Shown piece after piece: positions 37,963-47,176 of a DNA stretch of 51,564 nucleotides. The stretch is taken from assembly GCA_024276425.1 (NCBI GenBank), contig JAJRXF010000063.1, positions 1 through 51,564 on the forward strand. The letters are read 5' to 3'. Position 1 is the stretch's first letter. The number at the start of each line of letters is the position of its first letter. The translations under genes and the position numbers were made by a program. Source of the stretch: Actinomycetes bacterium. Its GTDB lineage: Bacteria; Actinomycetota; Acidimicrobiia; Acidimicrobiales; SZUA-35. Below the pieces are notes generated by a model that worked only from the letters and a program-made list of their open reading frames with translations, was not told the DNA's origin and did not search any database.

Positions 37963-40008
37963 ATGGTGGCCGACGACGGCGAACTTGGTGAGTCAGACAA
38001 TCCAAGGCTTAGGGCAGAGATGGCCAAGCTAGAGGCCCGGGTGGTGGAGCTGGAGCGTGAAACTTGGGCACTGCGGTCCTTGCTCAGTGCTTCTATCAAT
38101 TCCTCTTCCACTGCCTCTTCCACTGCCTCTGCCTCTGCCACAGCACCTGGTCCCGTGGTCCCAGCCCCACCCCAGCGACCTAGTGCGCGTCCGGCTCCTC
38201 CTCAAACTGCCGCGAGCCCCGATCAACGGGTCTGGCCACGGTCTCCTCCAGTCGGATCCCAGCCCCCGCCACCTCGGTTCGGAGAAGTTGCCCAACCTGG
38301 TCCCCAACCCGATGGCTCATGGCCAAAACAACCAGCCCCGACGTTCGTCCTCAGCACCGAGGTCGCGATCAAGTGGGCTGGTCTTGCCTTGTTGTTCCTG
38401 GCCGGATTGTTCTTAGTGAGCACGGCAATTAGCCGAGGCTGGATTGGTCCCAAGCTTCAACTCACCGGAGCGGTTCTTGGGGGCCTCGTTCTGATTGGAG
38501 CGGGCCTTTGGTTGAGAGATCGAAAGGGCTGGACCGAACCGCTAATCGGGGTTGGCCTGGCGGTGCTCTTTGTCTCCAGTGGGGCGGCGTGGGAATGGTT
38601 AGATTTAGGGTCGGCGCTCGTTTCGGCCACATTGGCCGTTCTTGTTGGAGGCTTGGGTTTGGCTCTGGCCCGGTCTCTGAGCGCAGCGTCACTGGCCATC
38701 GTGGCTTTAGTTGGGTTGATCTTTGTGCCTCTTTGGCTGGACCTCCACGAGTCGTTGGATCTGGTCTACTCGATCTACTACCTGCTGGCACTCGTCGGCG
38801 TTTACTCCTACTTCTACCTGGCCGAGCAGTGGACGGTTCCATGGGTCTTGGCGGTCGCACTGAGCGCGCTTTTAGTATTCCGCGAAGCGATATCGGATGA
38901 CCTCAGGATTGGTCGGGCTTTTTCTGATGAGCAGGCTGCATCGGTGGGGGCGGTTTCGCTCGTTGGACTACTTGGGCTTGGTGCCCTGTATTGGTTTAGC
39001 CCCATCTTGTCTGGGCGTCACGGTGGGCCACAGGCCCAGCCAGCCTCAGGTCAGCCAGCCTCAGGTCAGCGTGAGGTGCCCCCGGGGGGCGATCTGCTGG
39101 CCACAGGTGGTGGCGGCGCTTACCGCGTGGCGTTGCTGACTCCCTTGTGGCTGTGGTTCTGCCTTGACCAGTTTCTCGAAGCTAGTTCGTCCCTGTCGAC
39201 AACGCTAGGTCTTGGCCTTGTGGCCGCGGTAGCGGCCGTATTGTACGCAACCAGGCAGATGGTGAGTCGGCCCTTCGTCGTGACCCAACTCATGGCTGGC
39301 ACTATCCTCCTGGCTGCTGTCACCCTTCGTGCCATCGATGGGCCAATGTTGCTCGTGGTCATTGGTATCCAAGCGGCGGTTCTGGTCACCCTGATTCGTC
39401 ACCTCGATGACACCTGGTTCACGGTTCAGGCCGTCGTGGGTGCAGTACTTGTTCTTGTCGTCGCAATGGGTCGAATGCTCTTAGCTCTGGTTTCTGACGC
39501 CCAATGGTCCGACGATCTTGCCAACCTCGTCATTGTTGTTTTGCTGGCAGGTGTGAGCCTGGTTGAGTTGGGTCGTTCTGGATTGTTTGACCGAACAGCG
39601 ACGGGCGTACCCGACCATAGCGAGGTGCCGGATCCACAGAATCAATCAAGCGGGAAGAGATTGGCGCTTGCTGGGCTCGGGGCCAGCTATGCGGGCCTCT
39701 TGTTGTGGGTTGGGTCATTCTTTGGTCACATGGTGCAAGGCCAAGGCCAAGTTTCAGCCCTCTGGAGCATTTTTGCGGCCGCCCTTATTGCCTTCGCCCT
39801 CACCCAACATTCGATGCCCGTACTGCGAGTGGGGCTAGCCACCCTCGGCCTCGTGGTGGTGAAGCTATTGACCGTGGACTTGGCCGCGGTTGATACATTC
39901 TGGCGGGTCGGGCTGTTCTTCGTGATCGGAGCGGGTCTATTGGGTCTTAGCTATCAGCTACCACGTCTCATGGGTTTGAGTCCGAAGGAGCGATCACAGA
40001 CGGAGTAG
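37963..40008 (+). CDS. Predicted membrane protein, DUF2339-like
   Basis: A 681-residue protein with a short N-terminal coiled coil (EMAKLEARVVELERETWALR), a Ser/Thr/Ala then Pro-rich linker (about 45-125), and from about residue 130 a long series of hydrophobic helices, probably 16 or more, with charged-aromatic turns such as the WEWLDLG and YSIYYLLALVGVYSYFYLAEQW region. This layout fits DUF2339, a family of unknown function. Two in-frame tandem duplications are present, in the linker and in a loop (QPASG twice). The 3' end overlaps the converging gene by 15 bases. Confidence 0.8.
   Translation: MVADDGELGESDNPRLRAEMAKLEARVVELERETWALRSLLSASINSSSTASSTASASATAPGPVVPAPPQRPSARPAPPQTAASPDQRVWPRSPPVGSQPPPPRFGEVAQPGPQPDGSWPKQPAPTFVLSTEVAIKWAGLALLFLAGLFLVSTAISRGWIGPKLQLTGAVLGGLVLIGAGLWLRDRKGWTEPLIGVGLAVLFVSSGAAWEWLDLGSALVSATLAVLVGGLGLALARSLSAASLAIVALVGLIFVPLWLDLHESLDLVYSIYYLLALVGVYSYFYLAEQWTVPWVLAVALSALLVFREAISDDLRIGRAFSDEQAASVGAVSLVGLLGLGALYWFSPILSGRHGGPQAQPASGQPASGQREVPPGGDLLATGGGGAYRVALLTPLWLWFCLDQFLEASSSLSTTLGLGLVAAVAAVLYATRQMVSRPFVVTQLMAGTILLAAVTLRAIDGPMLLVVIGIQAAVLVTLIRHLDDTWFTVQAVVGAVLVLVVAMGRMLLALVSDAQWSDDLANLVIVVLLAGVSLVELGRSGLFDRTATGVPDHSEVPDPQNQSSGKRLALAGLGASYAGLLLWVGSFFGHMVQGQGQVSALWSIFAAALIAFALTQHSMPVLRVGLATLGLVVVKLLTVDLAAVDTFWRVGLFFVIGAGLLGLSYQLPRLMGLSPKERSQTE
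38102..38137 (+). repeat. Low-complexity Ser/Thr/Ala-coding repeat
   Basis: CCTCTTCCACTG occurs twice in tandem, followed by two CCTCTG units. It encodes an SSTAS-type linker before the membrane domain. Confidence 0.85.
39040..39069 (+). repeat. 15-bp perfect tandem duplication in frame
   Basis: CCAGCCTCAGGTCAG twice, head to tail, encoding two five-residue QPASG-type units in a loop of the DUF2339-like protein. Probably a recent slippage event. Confidence 0.9.
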
Positions 40009-40839
40009 CGTTCCCTGACCAGTCCGACGAACCGTACCTGTGCGTTGCTCCACGACCAGGCCTCCCCCTGAGTTCTGCACGAGGTCGCTGGAACTGGTGA
40101 GGCATCCGCCATTTGCTATCGATTGATAGTTGACCTTGACCGCATCCGGCCCCACGACGAACCCGGATCGGGTAACGCCGCTGAACTCGCTCCACTGCAC
40201 GCCAACACTCGGATCGTCGCAGTGGGCGAAGGCCTCGGTCCACACCATGGGCCGTCCCAGTTCGCTGCCGGGGCACCACAAGTCCCGGATGATGGTCTCG
40301 GTTCCGGTCTCTTTTTCGGTGATGCTCCCTCGCCAACCCCGTTCGGGGGAGGGGTAGATGCGGTACCGGTACAATTTGCCCGCTTGCCACGGGTAGTCCC
40401 CGGTATTGACATTGTGCAGGGTCGAGGGCATCGTTAGGGTTGAGCCTGGCAACTCCCCCGATCCAGTTGAGTCACTTCCATGGTAGCCACCCCAGTTGGC
40501 CGCTCCGCCCGCGGGATAGCTGGGGTGATATTGCAAGCCAAGGTGCCCAGCGCCAATCACCCTGCGCTCCTCAATGAAGTCGGCTTGAAGCGCCCAAAAG
40601 AAGAGTCGTTCGATCTCGGGTCGGTGGGTGATCAGGATGGTGGCACCGACCTCAACGATCGGATCATCGCGGGGGATTTGGGGCATCTGCCAGAACAGAT
40701 GCATAGAGGATGCCCCATTGGATGATTGGGGTGGGCCATTTCGGCCGGGCCCTCCTTGTCTCGTTGCCGCATTGAGGGATTCGGTGGATAGAGGGTCTGA
40801 TCTCAGACCTATTCGGTTGAACAAGTCTCCTAGTCTCAC
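39994..40839 (-). CDS. Uncharacterised 281-residue protein
   Basis: A soluble-looking protein with no membrane segment. It resembles actinobacterial hypothetical proteins with a lectin-like or jelly-roll-like feel: HLGLQYHPSYPAGGAANWGGYHG, WQAGKLYRYRIYPSPERGWRG, IRDLWCPGSELGRPMVWTE and FAHCDDPSVGVQWS. Strand-rich, Trp- and Gly-rich sequence suggests ligand binding, perhaps DUF3472-like, but I cannot assign it. GTG start with TAGGGT six bases upstream and no Shine-Dalgarno. Divergent from the 49-residue gene, with only 29 bases between. Confidence 0.8.
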   Translation of the reverse strand: MRLGDLFNRIGLRSDPLSTESLNAATRQGGPGRNGPPQSSNGASSMHLFWQMPQIPRDDPIVEVGATILITHRPEIERLFFWALQADFIEERRVIGAGHLGLQYHPSYPAGGAANWGGYHGSDSTGSGELPGSTLTMPSTLHNVNTGDYPWQAGKLYRYRIYPSPERGWRGSITEKETGTETIIRDLWCPGSELGRPMVWTEAFAHCDDPSVGVQWSEFSGVTRSGFVVGPDAVKVNYQSIANGGCLTSSSDLVQNSGGGLVVEQRTGTVRRTGQGTLLRL

Positions 40840-40845
40840 AGCCGA

Positions 40846-40861
40846 ACCCTACTAGTACCCT
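40846..40861. promoter_or_regulatory. Back-to-back leaderless -10 elements in a 29-base gap
   Basis: On the minus strand TAGGGT (40851-40846) lies six bases before the GTG at 40839. On the plus strand TACCCT (40856-40861) lies seven bases before the ATG at 40869. The two -10 boxes are four bases apart, so the -35 regions would fall inside the opposite coding sequences. Confidence 0.5.
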
Positions 40862-40868
40862 TGTGCAA

Positions 40869-41018
40869 ATGGATCGTCCTGCCCCTGACCCCAAAAAACT
40901 GCTGGCATTCTGGATGGAATGGGAGGCGGGAGACGCCACTCCCGGCCTTCTCATGAAGAATCTGAAGAATGGCGGCATGCGAGAGATTCTTGAGGACTTG
41001 GCCTCGGTCGACAACTAG
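40869..41018 (+). CDS. 49-residue protein upstream of NUDIX gene
   Basis: A small gene starting MDRPAPDPKKLLAFWMEWEA and continuing GDATPGLLMKNLKNGGMREI to a TAG at 41016-41018. I recall similar short proteins before NUDIX genes in other Acidimicrobiia, but could not check. It is acidic and helical with a Trp-rich face; function unknown. Leaderless-type start. The NUDIX gene begins two bases after its stop, implying coupling. Confidence 0.75.
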   Translation: MDRPAPDPKKLLAFWMEWEAGDATPGLLMKNLKNGGMREILEDLASVDN

Positions 41019-41020
41019 GC

Positions 41021-41722
41021 GTGGCTTTGGTCGCACCAGAGTTCCGGGCTCCTCCGGGTCGGGGTGGACCACAGTTCATACCGCGCCCCAAAGGTGCTCG
41101 TCTGGGCGAGCCAGCCCCATGGGCCAAAGCAGCGTCACCGCCGAGCATCGAGGCGATTACGGCTGCTGTCACCAATTTCGAGCCGTTCCGTCCGCGTGAT
41201 GATTCGGTCGATGGCAAACCTCCCTCCGCCGTGCTTGTCCCGATCTTGTCCACCGAAGCCGGGCCAGAGTTGCTGTTTACTCGACGAGCCTGGTCAATGC
41301 GAAGCCACGCCGGACAAATTAGTTTTCCGGGCGGTCGTATGGACCTTGAAGATCGAACCTTGTTGGATACCGCGCTTCGCGAAACCGAAGAAGAGATTGG
41401 GGTTGCTCGCTCATTGGTCACTGTTGTTGGAGAACTCGATCGACTAACGACCGTCTCGAGTCCGGCCTATATTGCCCCCTATGTCGGCCTCCTCGATGGC
41501 CGTCCTCAGGTGAACCTGTCGTTTGAAGAGGTCGACGCTGTAATCCACGTTCCCGTGGCGGAACTCCTTGATCCATCCATCTACCGCCAGGAACTTTGGC
41601 CAATCGGCAATGAGGTGGCCCAAATCACATTCTTTGAACTAGAGGGCGACACTCTTTGGGGAGCGACGGCCCGCATGGTCCGTAATCTGTTGGAAACCAT
41701 CACGCTCGCTGGCCGTTCCTAA
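41021..41722 (+). CDS. NUDIX hydrolase, CoA pyrophosphatase (NudL) type
   Basis: Probably hydrolyses CoA or acyl-CoA to 3',5'-ADP and phosphopantetheine. The 233-residue protein has the UPF0035-type signature LFTRRAWSMRSHAGQISFPGG (86-105) running straight into the Nudix box GGRMDLED followed by RETEEEIG (about 104-127). The first 60 residues are Pro/Ala-rich and poorly conserved. Starts at GTG 41021. Confidence 0.92.
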   Translation: MALVAPEFRAPPGRGGPQFIPRPKGARLGEPAPWAKAASPPSIEAITAAVTNFEPFRPRDDSVDGKPPSAVLVPILSTEAGPELLFTRRAWSMRSHAGQISFPGGRMDLEDRTLLDTALRETEEEIGVARSLVTVVGELDRLTTVSSPAYIAPYVGLLDGRPQVNLSFEEVDAVIHVPVAELLDPSIYRQELWPIGNEVAQITFFELEGDTLWGATARMVRNLLETITLAGRS

Positions 41723-41725
41723 GAT
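41720..41725 (+). promoter_or_regulatory. Leaderless-type -10 before the YcaQ-like gene
   Basis: TAAGAT is followed by six bases and ATG 41732; it overlaps the stop codon of the NUDIX gene. Confidence 0.4.
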
Positions 41726-41731
41726 CAAGCA

Positions 41732-42913
41732 ATGCGAACGCTGTCGATCTCACAAGCCAGGCGAATGGCTCTTGGCGCTCAAGGGTTCGGCGACCCTTTC
41801 CCCAAGGGGCCGGTAACCGTTCGCGGTTTCCGCCGCGCCTTGGACCGGATGACCATCCTGCAACTCGATTCGGTTAATGTTGTGTGCCGTTCCCACTTCC
41901 TGCCGATGTTTGCTCGATTGGGCCCCTATGACCGAGACAAACTCGATGCGTGGTTGTGGCGGTCGGGGGAGAACCACGAGTATCTGAGCCATGAGGCTTC
42001 GATCACCAGGGTGGAACTCCAGCCCTTGTTGCGCGAACGAATGAAACTCCGTCGCTGGAAGATGGGGGACAAACTTGAGCGGGAACAACCGGACTATGTG
42101 GCCTCGGTGCTGGCCCAGGTCGATCGCGAAGGTCCACTGTCGGTCAGTGACCTGGACGACAGCGGAGGGCGGACTGGTCCATGGTGGGGTTTGTCGAAGG
42201 GGAAGGTTTGTTTGGAGGCGAGTTATGTTCGCGGTGCCCTGGCCATCCATCACCGGACGAAGACATTTCTTACGAAGTACGACCGGATTGAGCGAGTCGT
42301 GCCACCCGAGATCCTAAGTCTCCCCGATCTGGAGGTGTCCGATGCCAACAAGCAGATGCTTTTGTTGGGGGCCGAGAGTTTGGGGGTTGGGACCGATCGG
42401 GATATTGCTGACTACTTCCGGCTCAAGATGCCCGTGGCGCGACCCCTCATTGGCGAACTGGTAGAGGATGGTTTGCTTCTGAGGGCGAAGGTGCAGGGGT
42501 GGGACGAGCCTGCGTACCTACATCCTCGGGCGTCAGTTCCTCGCTCGATTCGTGCCCGTGCCTTGCTCAGCCCCTTTGATCCGGTGGTCTGGTTCCGCCC
42601 CCGGGCCGAACGGTTGTTTGACTTCACCTACCGTATTGAGATCTATGTGCCCGAACCCAAGCGGATCTATGGCTACTACGTACTCCCCTTCTTACTGGGC
42701 GAAGAACTTGTTGGTCGGGTTGATGTTAAGGCTGACCGCAAGGCAGGAAAGCTTCTAGCCCGGGGGCTTTTCGGTGAGGATGGAATTGATCAATCCGAGG
42801 TCGCGCCAGCCCTAGCCAAGACCTTGGGAGAGATGGCCACATGGTTGGAGTTGGATGGGGTCGAGGTCGGAGACCGGGGAGATTTGGCCGATCCGGTCCG
42901 CGCTTGTTTCTGA
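41732..42913 (+). CDS. YcaQ/AlkX-type DNA glycosylase (HTH_42)
   Basis: A 393-residue member of the winged-helix family that removes bulky or crosslinked bases. It opens with LSISQARRMALGAQGF, has the catalytic QxD motif as Gln44-Leu-Asp46 in TILQLDSVNVV (QxD rather than AlkZ-type QxQ), and HEYLSHEASI after it. The C-terminal half has RARALLSPFDPVVWFRPRAERLFDFTYR, IYVPEPKRIYGYYVLPFL and GRVDVKADRKAGKLLARG, all typical. Repair of interstrand crosslinks is the role of the E. coli relative. Confidence 0.92.
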   Translation: MRTLSISQARRMALGAQGFGDPFPKGPVTVRGFRRALDRMTILQLDSVNVVCRSHFLPMFARLGPYDRDKLDAWLWRSGENHEYLSHEASITRVELQPLLRERMKLRRWKMGDKLEREQPDYVASVLAQVDREGPLSVSDLDDSGGRTGPWWGLSKGKVCLEASYVRGALAIHHRTKTFLTKYDRIERVVPPEILSLPDLEVSDANKQMLLLGAESLGVGTDRDIADYFRLKMPVARPLIGELVEDGLLLRAKVQGWDEPAYLHPRASVPRSIRARALLSPFDPVVWFRPRAERLFDFTYRIEIYVPEPKRIYGYYVLPFLLGEELVGRVDVKADRKAGKLLARGLFGEDGIDQSEVAPALAKTLGEMATWLELDGVEVGDRGDLADPVRACF

Positions 42914-42924
42914 CGTTGCCGAAC

Positions 42925-42947
42925 GTGAAGGCCAACAGGCCCTTCAC
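42925..42947 (+). terminator. Possible terminator hairpin after the YcaQ-like gene
   Basis: GTGAAGG (42925-42931) pairs with CCTTCAC (42941-42947), with CC/GG pairing and a one-base bulge near the AACA loop. There is no T-run. Confidence 0.4.
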
Positions 42948-43013
42948 CCGTACCAATGTCTTGGCGGAGCCTGGCCATTTGGGTGACAACCAGACCTAAC
43001 CGCCCTCCAGGGG

Positions 43014-43019
43014 TAGGGT
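43014..43019 (+). promoter_or_regulatory. Leaderless-type -10 before the 43026 gene
   Basis: TAGGGT followed by six bases and ATG 43026, no Shine-Dalgarno. Confidence 0.45.
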
Positions 43020-43025
43020 TGCAAT

Positions 43026-43415
43026 ATGGCATCACTCTCATTTGACGGAGAAACCCAGGACGAAATCGTCCAGAAGGTTCGCCGTTGGCTGGCTTCAGTC
43101 GACGGCGAGGAAGCTGGCGACCTGGGAGTTGTTGATGTCGTCACCCAGTCGGCCGAATTGACGAAGGACACCCTTCGGGTTATTGCTGAGGCCGCTCCGG
43201 CTGGGGTTGGTCAAACCGATTTATTCAAGGCGCTCACCACGATGGGCTACAAAGCTACCGATGCCACCAAGGATGCCGCTCTCGCCAGTCTTGACGCCAT
43301 TGAAGCTGCCACCGGTGGGGGAGTGGTGAAGAATGTCGCCGACATGGGAACAAAAGCGTTCTACGAAATGAACTCTCAGGTAGCCAAGGGTATTTTGAAG
43401 TCTCTGATCCGATAG
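43026..43415 (+). CDS. Hypothetical 129-residue helical protein
   Basis: An acidic, helix-rich small protein with no signal peptide or membrane segment. The N-terminal FDGETQDEIVQKVRRWLASV and central LTKDTLRVIAEAAPAGVGQT segments look like packed helices; the tail ends MNSQVAKGILKSLIR. I recognise no family. Monocistronic: leaderless-type -10 before it and an inverted repeat after it. Confidence 0.75.
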   Translation: MASLSFDGETQDEIVQKVRRWLASVDGEEAGDLGVVDVVTQSAELTKDTLRVIAEAAPAGVGQTDLFKALTTMGYKATDATKDAALASLDAIEAATGGGVVKNVADMGTKAFYEMNSQVAKGILKSLIR

Positions 43416-43433
43416 GGGAGGTCCACCCCGGTC

Positions 43434-43456
43434 GGAATCCAGAACTGTCGGATTCC
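43434..43456 (+). terminator. Inverted repeat after the 43026 gene
   Basis: GGAATCC (43434-43440) and GGATTCC (43450-43456) form a perfect 7-bp stem with a 9-base loop, about 18 bases after the stop codon; only a weak T-rich patch follows. Confidence 0.45.
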
Positions 43457-43515
43457 AGATTTAGAGGCCAAAGGCCCTGCTATGGGTGTGATGGCGGACA
43501 GTAGCTTCAAAGGGC

Positions 43516-44295
43516 ATGGGAGTGACGGTCGTCATGCCTTGCTTCAACGAAGCAGGAAAGATCGGGGACGTGCTGGCAGAGATGCCGGGCTCCATCGATG
43601 GGTATCGGGTCTCACTGCTAGTTGTTGATGACGGTTCGACCGATGACAGCGTGGCTGAGGTTGGACGAGCCCTTGACCGTCGGCCAAAACCAGATCCTCT
43701 CGATGTAAGAATCCTGCCGCAATCGGTCAATCGGGGAAAGGGAGCGGCCCTGATGCGGGCTCTGGACCTTGTCCGTTTCGAGCCCTTCGACGCCCTGGTG
43801 TGGATGGACAGCGACGGGCAGCACCTTCCCAGCTACCTTCCGGACTTGGTGCGGCCGATCCTACGTCATCAGGCCGACCTTTGCGTCGGTAGCCGTTACC
43901 TTGGTGCATCCAGTTGTGGTTCTGTTCCCCTCAATCGCAGACTGGTTCGGCTCGGATCCATCCGGGCAATCGCCCGGATTACTGGGTTTGTAAGCACCGA
44001 CCCCTTCTCCGGATTCCGAGCCTTTTCTCGTGCAGGCCTCGGGTCTGTTGAGCTGAGGGGGCGGGGCTATGAGGCCGAGTTGGAGTCATGTTTTTCCATT
44101 GGCCGGGCGCAACTGAGGTTTCAGGAGGTCCCGATTCCGCGAATCTACGGGCCCGGAACGTCGAAAATGGGATACCAGCAGGGGGCCCTTCGCGGCCGGC
44201 TGAAGGTGCTCGCTGGGTATGCCCGGACCATTTCGGCTGCTCGACGCCAGCGTCCAACACTGACGGTCCTGCCCTTCCGCAGTTCTGTGCACTAG
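43516..44295 (+). CDS. Family 2 glycosyltransferase
   Basis: A 259-residue GT-A enzyme related to polyprenyl-phosphate mannosyl/glucosyl transferases. It has VTVVMPCFNEAGKIGDVL, VVDDGSTDD, the NRGKGAALMRAL helix and the metal-binding WMDSDGQH (Asp98-Ser-Asp100), then PFSGFRAFSR. There is no C-terminal membrane domain. Donor and acceptor unknown. TAGCTT lies eight bases before the ATG and AAAGGG could act as a weak Shine-Dalgarno. Confidence 0.9.
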   Translation: MGVTVVMPCFNEAGKIGDVLAEMPGSIDGYRVSLLVVDDGSTDDSVAEVGRALDRRPKPDPLDVRILPQSVNRGKGAALMRALDLVRFEPFDALVWMDSDGQHLPSYLPDLVRPILRHQADLCVGSRYLGASSCGSVPLNRRLVRLGSIRAIARITGFVSTDPFSGFRAFSRAGLGSVELRGRGYEAELESCFSIGRAQLRFQEVPIPRIYGPGTSKMGYQQGALRGRLKVLAGYARTISAARRQRPTLTVLPFRSSVH

Positions 44296-44321
44296 CTGAC
44301 GGTTCTGCGCACCAGCTAGAC
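44282..44321 (+). repeat. Imperfect 20-bp tandem duplication across the glycosyltransferase stop
   Basis: Units 44282-44301 and 44302-44321 match at all but a few positions. The first unit contains the TAG stop. CTAGCTG (44292-44298) and CAGCTAG (44313-44319) also form an inverted repeat that could act as a terminator. Confidence 0.7.
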
Positions 44322-44417
44322 ACCGTCGGTTGCTAGGAATCTCTGTCCAATCGGCTGATCCAGGCCGGACCTTTCCGCGATGCCAATAGCCTGATCTTTT
44401 CCAGCGGAAGGATCGCC

Positions 44418-45527
44418 GTGCAGGACATCGAGATTGGGATGGGAAAGTCTGGTCGCCGAGGCTTTGGGCTAGATCAGCTTTCGCTGGTGCCAGCGCGCCG
44501 CACCCGAGACGCCGACCTGGTTGACCTGTCGTGGCAAATTGACGCGTACCAGTTCGAGCTGCCTCTTTTGTCTGCGCCCATGGACTCGGTCACCAGCCCG
44601 AGCACGGCCATCGAAGTTGGTCGGCTGGGAGGCTTGGGTGTACTCAACCTTGAGGGCTTGTGGGCTCGCCATGAGAATCCGCAAGCCGAAGTTGAGGCCA
44701 TCGCCGAGATGGATGAAGTGACGGCCCGAGCTCATCTTCGTCAACTTTATGACTCTCCGGTAGACCAAGATCTGGTTGTCCAGCGAATCCAAAAACTGCA
44801 GGCCGCTGGTTGCTATGCCGCGGGTAAGGTTTCGCCCAAGCGGGTTGTCGCCATGGCTGAGCTGGTGCAGCGGGCCGGGCTTGATCTCCTGGTGATTCAG
44901 GGAACGACGATTTCGGCCGAACATGTCTCGGCCTCGCAGGAACCTCTCAACCTCAAACGATTCGTCCGCGAGCTAGAAACACCGGTCGTCCTTGGGGGGT
45001 GCGCCAGCTATCGAGGGGCCCTCCATCTGATGCAAACCGGCGCGGCCGGAGTCTTGGTTGGTATTGATGGCGGTCGTTCGGCCACCACGGGCAGTGTCAC
45101 CGGGGTCGGCACCCCAATGGCTACTGCTATCGCGGATGCTCGGGCGGCCCGCATGCGTCACCTGGATGAAACCGGGGTCTACGTTCAGGTGATCGCCGAT
45201 GGTGGGATGCGTTCGGGCGGGGATGTTGCCAAGGCCATTGCCTGTGGAGCCGACGCGGTAATGATGGGGACAGCCCTGGCCAACGCCAGTGAGGCCCCCG
45301 GCGGCGGTTGGCATTGGGGACAGTCAACCATGCACCCCTCCCTGCCTCAGGGTCAGATGTTGCCTACGGAGACCGTTGGCACACTGGAGGAGATTCTGCT
45401 TGGACCGACCAGTTGGTGTGATGGGCGAGCGAACATCTTTGGAGCCCTTCGACAATCCATGGCTTCGCTTGGCTATGAGTCGGTCAAGGAACTGCAAAGG
45501 GCAGAGCTTATGGTGGTCTCTTCGTGA
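44418..45527 (+). CDS. guaB3: GuaB3-family IMP dehydrogenase-like protein
   Basis: A 369-residue TIM-barrel protein of the actinobacterial GuaB3 type. Diagnostics are [47 protein letters not shown], the phosphate loop [17 protein letters not shown] and [10 protein letters not shown]. It lacks CBS domains and the catalytic cysteine expected in the [10 protein letters not shown] loop, so classic IMP dehydrogenase activity is doubtful; I recall that some GuaB3 proteins act as GMP reductases. GTG 44418 has GGAAGG upstream. Its TGA overlaps the guaA GTG. Confidence 0.93.
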   Translation: MQDIEIGMGKSGRRGFGLDQLSLVPARRTRDADLVDLSWQIDAYQFELPLLSAPMDSVTSPSTAIEVGRLGGLGVLNLEGLWARHENPQAEVEAIAEMDEVTARAHLRQLYDSPVDQDLVVQRIQKLQAAGCYAAGKVSPKRVVAMAELVQRAGLDLLVIQGTTISAEHVSASQEPLNLKRFVRELETPVVLGGCASYRGALHLMQTGAAGVLVGIDGGRSATTGSVTGVGTPMATAIADARAARMRHLDETGVYVQVIADGGMRSGGDVAKAIACGADAVMMGTALANASEAPGGGWHWGQSTMHPSLPQGQMLPTETVGTLEEILLGPTSWCDGRANIFGALRQSMASLGYESVKELQRAELMVVSS

Positions 45528-47113
45528 GTGCTCCACAAGCGATGTTGAGCAATGTTGGCTCGGTTGCTCAGCCCGATGAGGTTGTCCTCGTCATTGATTT
45601 CGGGGCCCAGTACGCCCAGTTGATTGCGAGAAGAGTCCGCGAGCTTCGCGTCTATTCCGAGATTGTGTCCCACCAGGTCACTGTGGAGGAAATCTTGGCC
45701 AAACAGCCCAAGGCTCTGATCTTGTCTGGTGGACCAAAAAGCGTGAATGAGGAGGGGGCCCCTTCGCTTGATCCTGCAATCCTCGAGCTGGGCATCCCGA
45801 TGCTCGGGATCTGTTACGGCGCTCAACTCCTAGCCCAGCAGTTACCCGGTGGCGTCGTCAGCAGGGACGAGTCCGGAGAGTACGGGCGATCCGAAATGTC
45901 TCGCATCGCCGACAGTGCTTCCACTCTGCTCCCGGCCGATCTCCCCAATGAGCAGACGGTGTGGATGAGTCATTTTGATGCCATCACCCACGCTCCCAAC
46001 GGCTTCGTCGCCACGGCAAGCAGCGCTGGTTCGCCGGTAGCCGTTTTCGAGAACTCCAAAACCAAAGTTTTCGGGGTGCAGTACCACCCCGAGGTTGGCC
46101 ACACTCCTCATGGTCAGGCCTTGCTCAAGCAGTTCCTTTTGCACGAAGCTGGCTGTCGCGGCAACTGGACCATGGGCTCCATCATCGAGGCCAGTGTGGC
46201 AGCCATTGTTGACCAGGTCGGTGACGGCAAGGCCATCTGTGCCCTGTCTGGAGGGGTCGATTCGGCCGTGGCGGCGGCCATGGTGCACCGAGCGATTGGC
46301 GATCGTCTGACCTGCATCTATGTAGACACCGGCCTCATGCGGCTAAACGAGTCCGACCAGATTGTCGAGACCTTCGAACGAAACCACGGCATCAAACTTA
46401 TCCATGTGACTGCAGGCGAGCGCTACTTTGAGAAGTTGGCTGGTGTGACCGAGCCGGAGACGAAGCGCAAAATTATTGGCGAGCAATTCATCCGAATCTT
46501 CGAAGAGTTTGCTCGGAGTCTTGACGGCGAGGAGTACCTGGTCCAGGGGACGCTCTATCCCGACGTTATTGAATCGGGTACAAGCGATGCCGCCAAAATC
46601 AAGAGTCATCACAATGTTGGCGGGCTTCCAGACGATTTAAGTTTCGATCTGGTTGAACCACTTCGAAATCTGTTCAAGGACGAGGTGCGCAAGGTCGGTT
46701 CAGAGTTGGGCCTGCCCGATGAAATCGTCTTGCGGCAACCATTTCCTGGTCCCGGCCTTGGTGTCCGAATCATTGGTGAAGTTACGCGAGAAAAAGTGGA
46801 GGTGCTTCAGCAGGCCGACGCCATTGTCCGCCAGGAGATTGCGGCCGCAGGACTTGAACAAGAGTTGTGGCAGGCCTTCGCTGTATTGCCCGACATTCGC
46901 ACCGTCGGCGTGATGGGAGATGAACGAACCTATGCCCATCCCATCATTGTTCGTGCGGTGACCTCCGAGGATGCCATGACTGCCGACTGGGCTCGGCTTC
47001 CCTATGAGCTGTTGGAACGACTCAGCAACCGGATCATCAATGAGGTCGATGGGGTTAACCGGGTGGCTTATGACATCACCTCCAAGCCGCCAGGCACCAT
47101 TGAGTGGGAGTAG
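45524..47113 (+). CDS. guaA: GMP synthase (glutamine-hydrolysing)
   Basis: Converts XMP to GMP with glutamine and ATP. The 529-residue protein has the class I amidotransferase domain ([20 protein letters not shown], nucleophile Cys97 in [15 protein letters not shown]), the PP-loop ATPase motif [11 protein letters not shown] and the C-terminal dimer domain ending [10 protein letters not shown]. It is coupled to guaB3 by a GTGA overlap. A 63-base gap separates it from the converging TPR gene. Confidence 0.97.
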   Translation: MSAPQAMLSNVGSVAQPDEVVLVIDFGAQYAQLIARRVRELRVYSEIVSHQVTVEEILAKQPKALILSGGPKSVNEEGAPSLDPAILELGIPMLGICYGAQLLAQQLPGGVVSRDESGEYGRSEMSRIADSASTLLPADLPNEQTVWMSHFDAITHAPNGFVATASSAGSPVAVFENSKTKVFGVQYHPEVGHTPHGQALLKQFLLHEAGCRGNWTMGSIIEASVAAIVDQVGDGKAICALSGGVDSAVAAAMVHRAIGDRLTCIYVDTGLMRLNESDQIVETFERNHGIKLIHVTAGERYFEKLAGVTEPETKRKIIGEQFIRIFEEFARSLDGEEYLVQGTLYPDVIESGTSDAAKIKSHHNVGGLPDDLSFDLVEPLRNLFKDEVRKVGSELGLPDEIVLRQPFPGPGLGVRIIGEVTREKVEVLQQADAIVRQEIAAAGLEQELWQAFAVLPDIRTVGVMGDERTYAHPIIVRAVTSEDAMTADWARLPYELLERLSNRIINEVDGVNRVAYDITSKPPGTIEWE

Positions 47114-47176
47114 CGCCCTTTCCCATTGCCTCCAAAGGACCATCGGGTGGTTGAGTCTCTGATGGTTTCGACCTGG

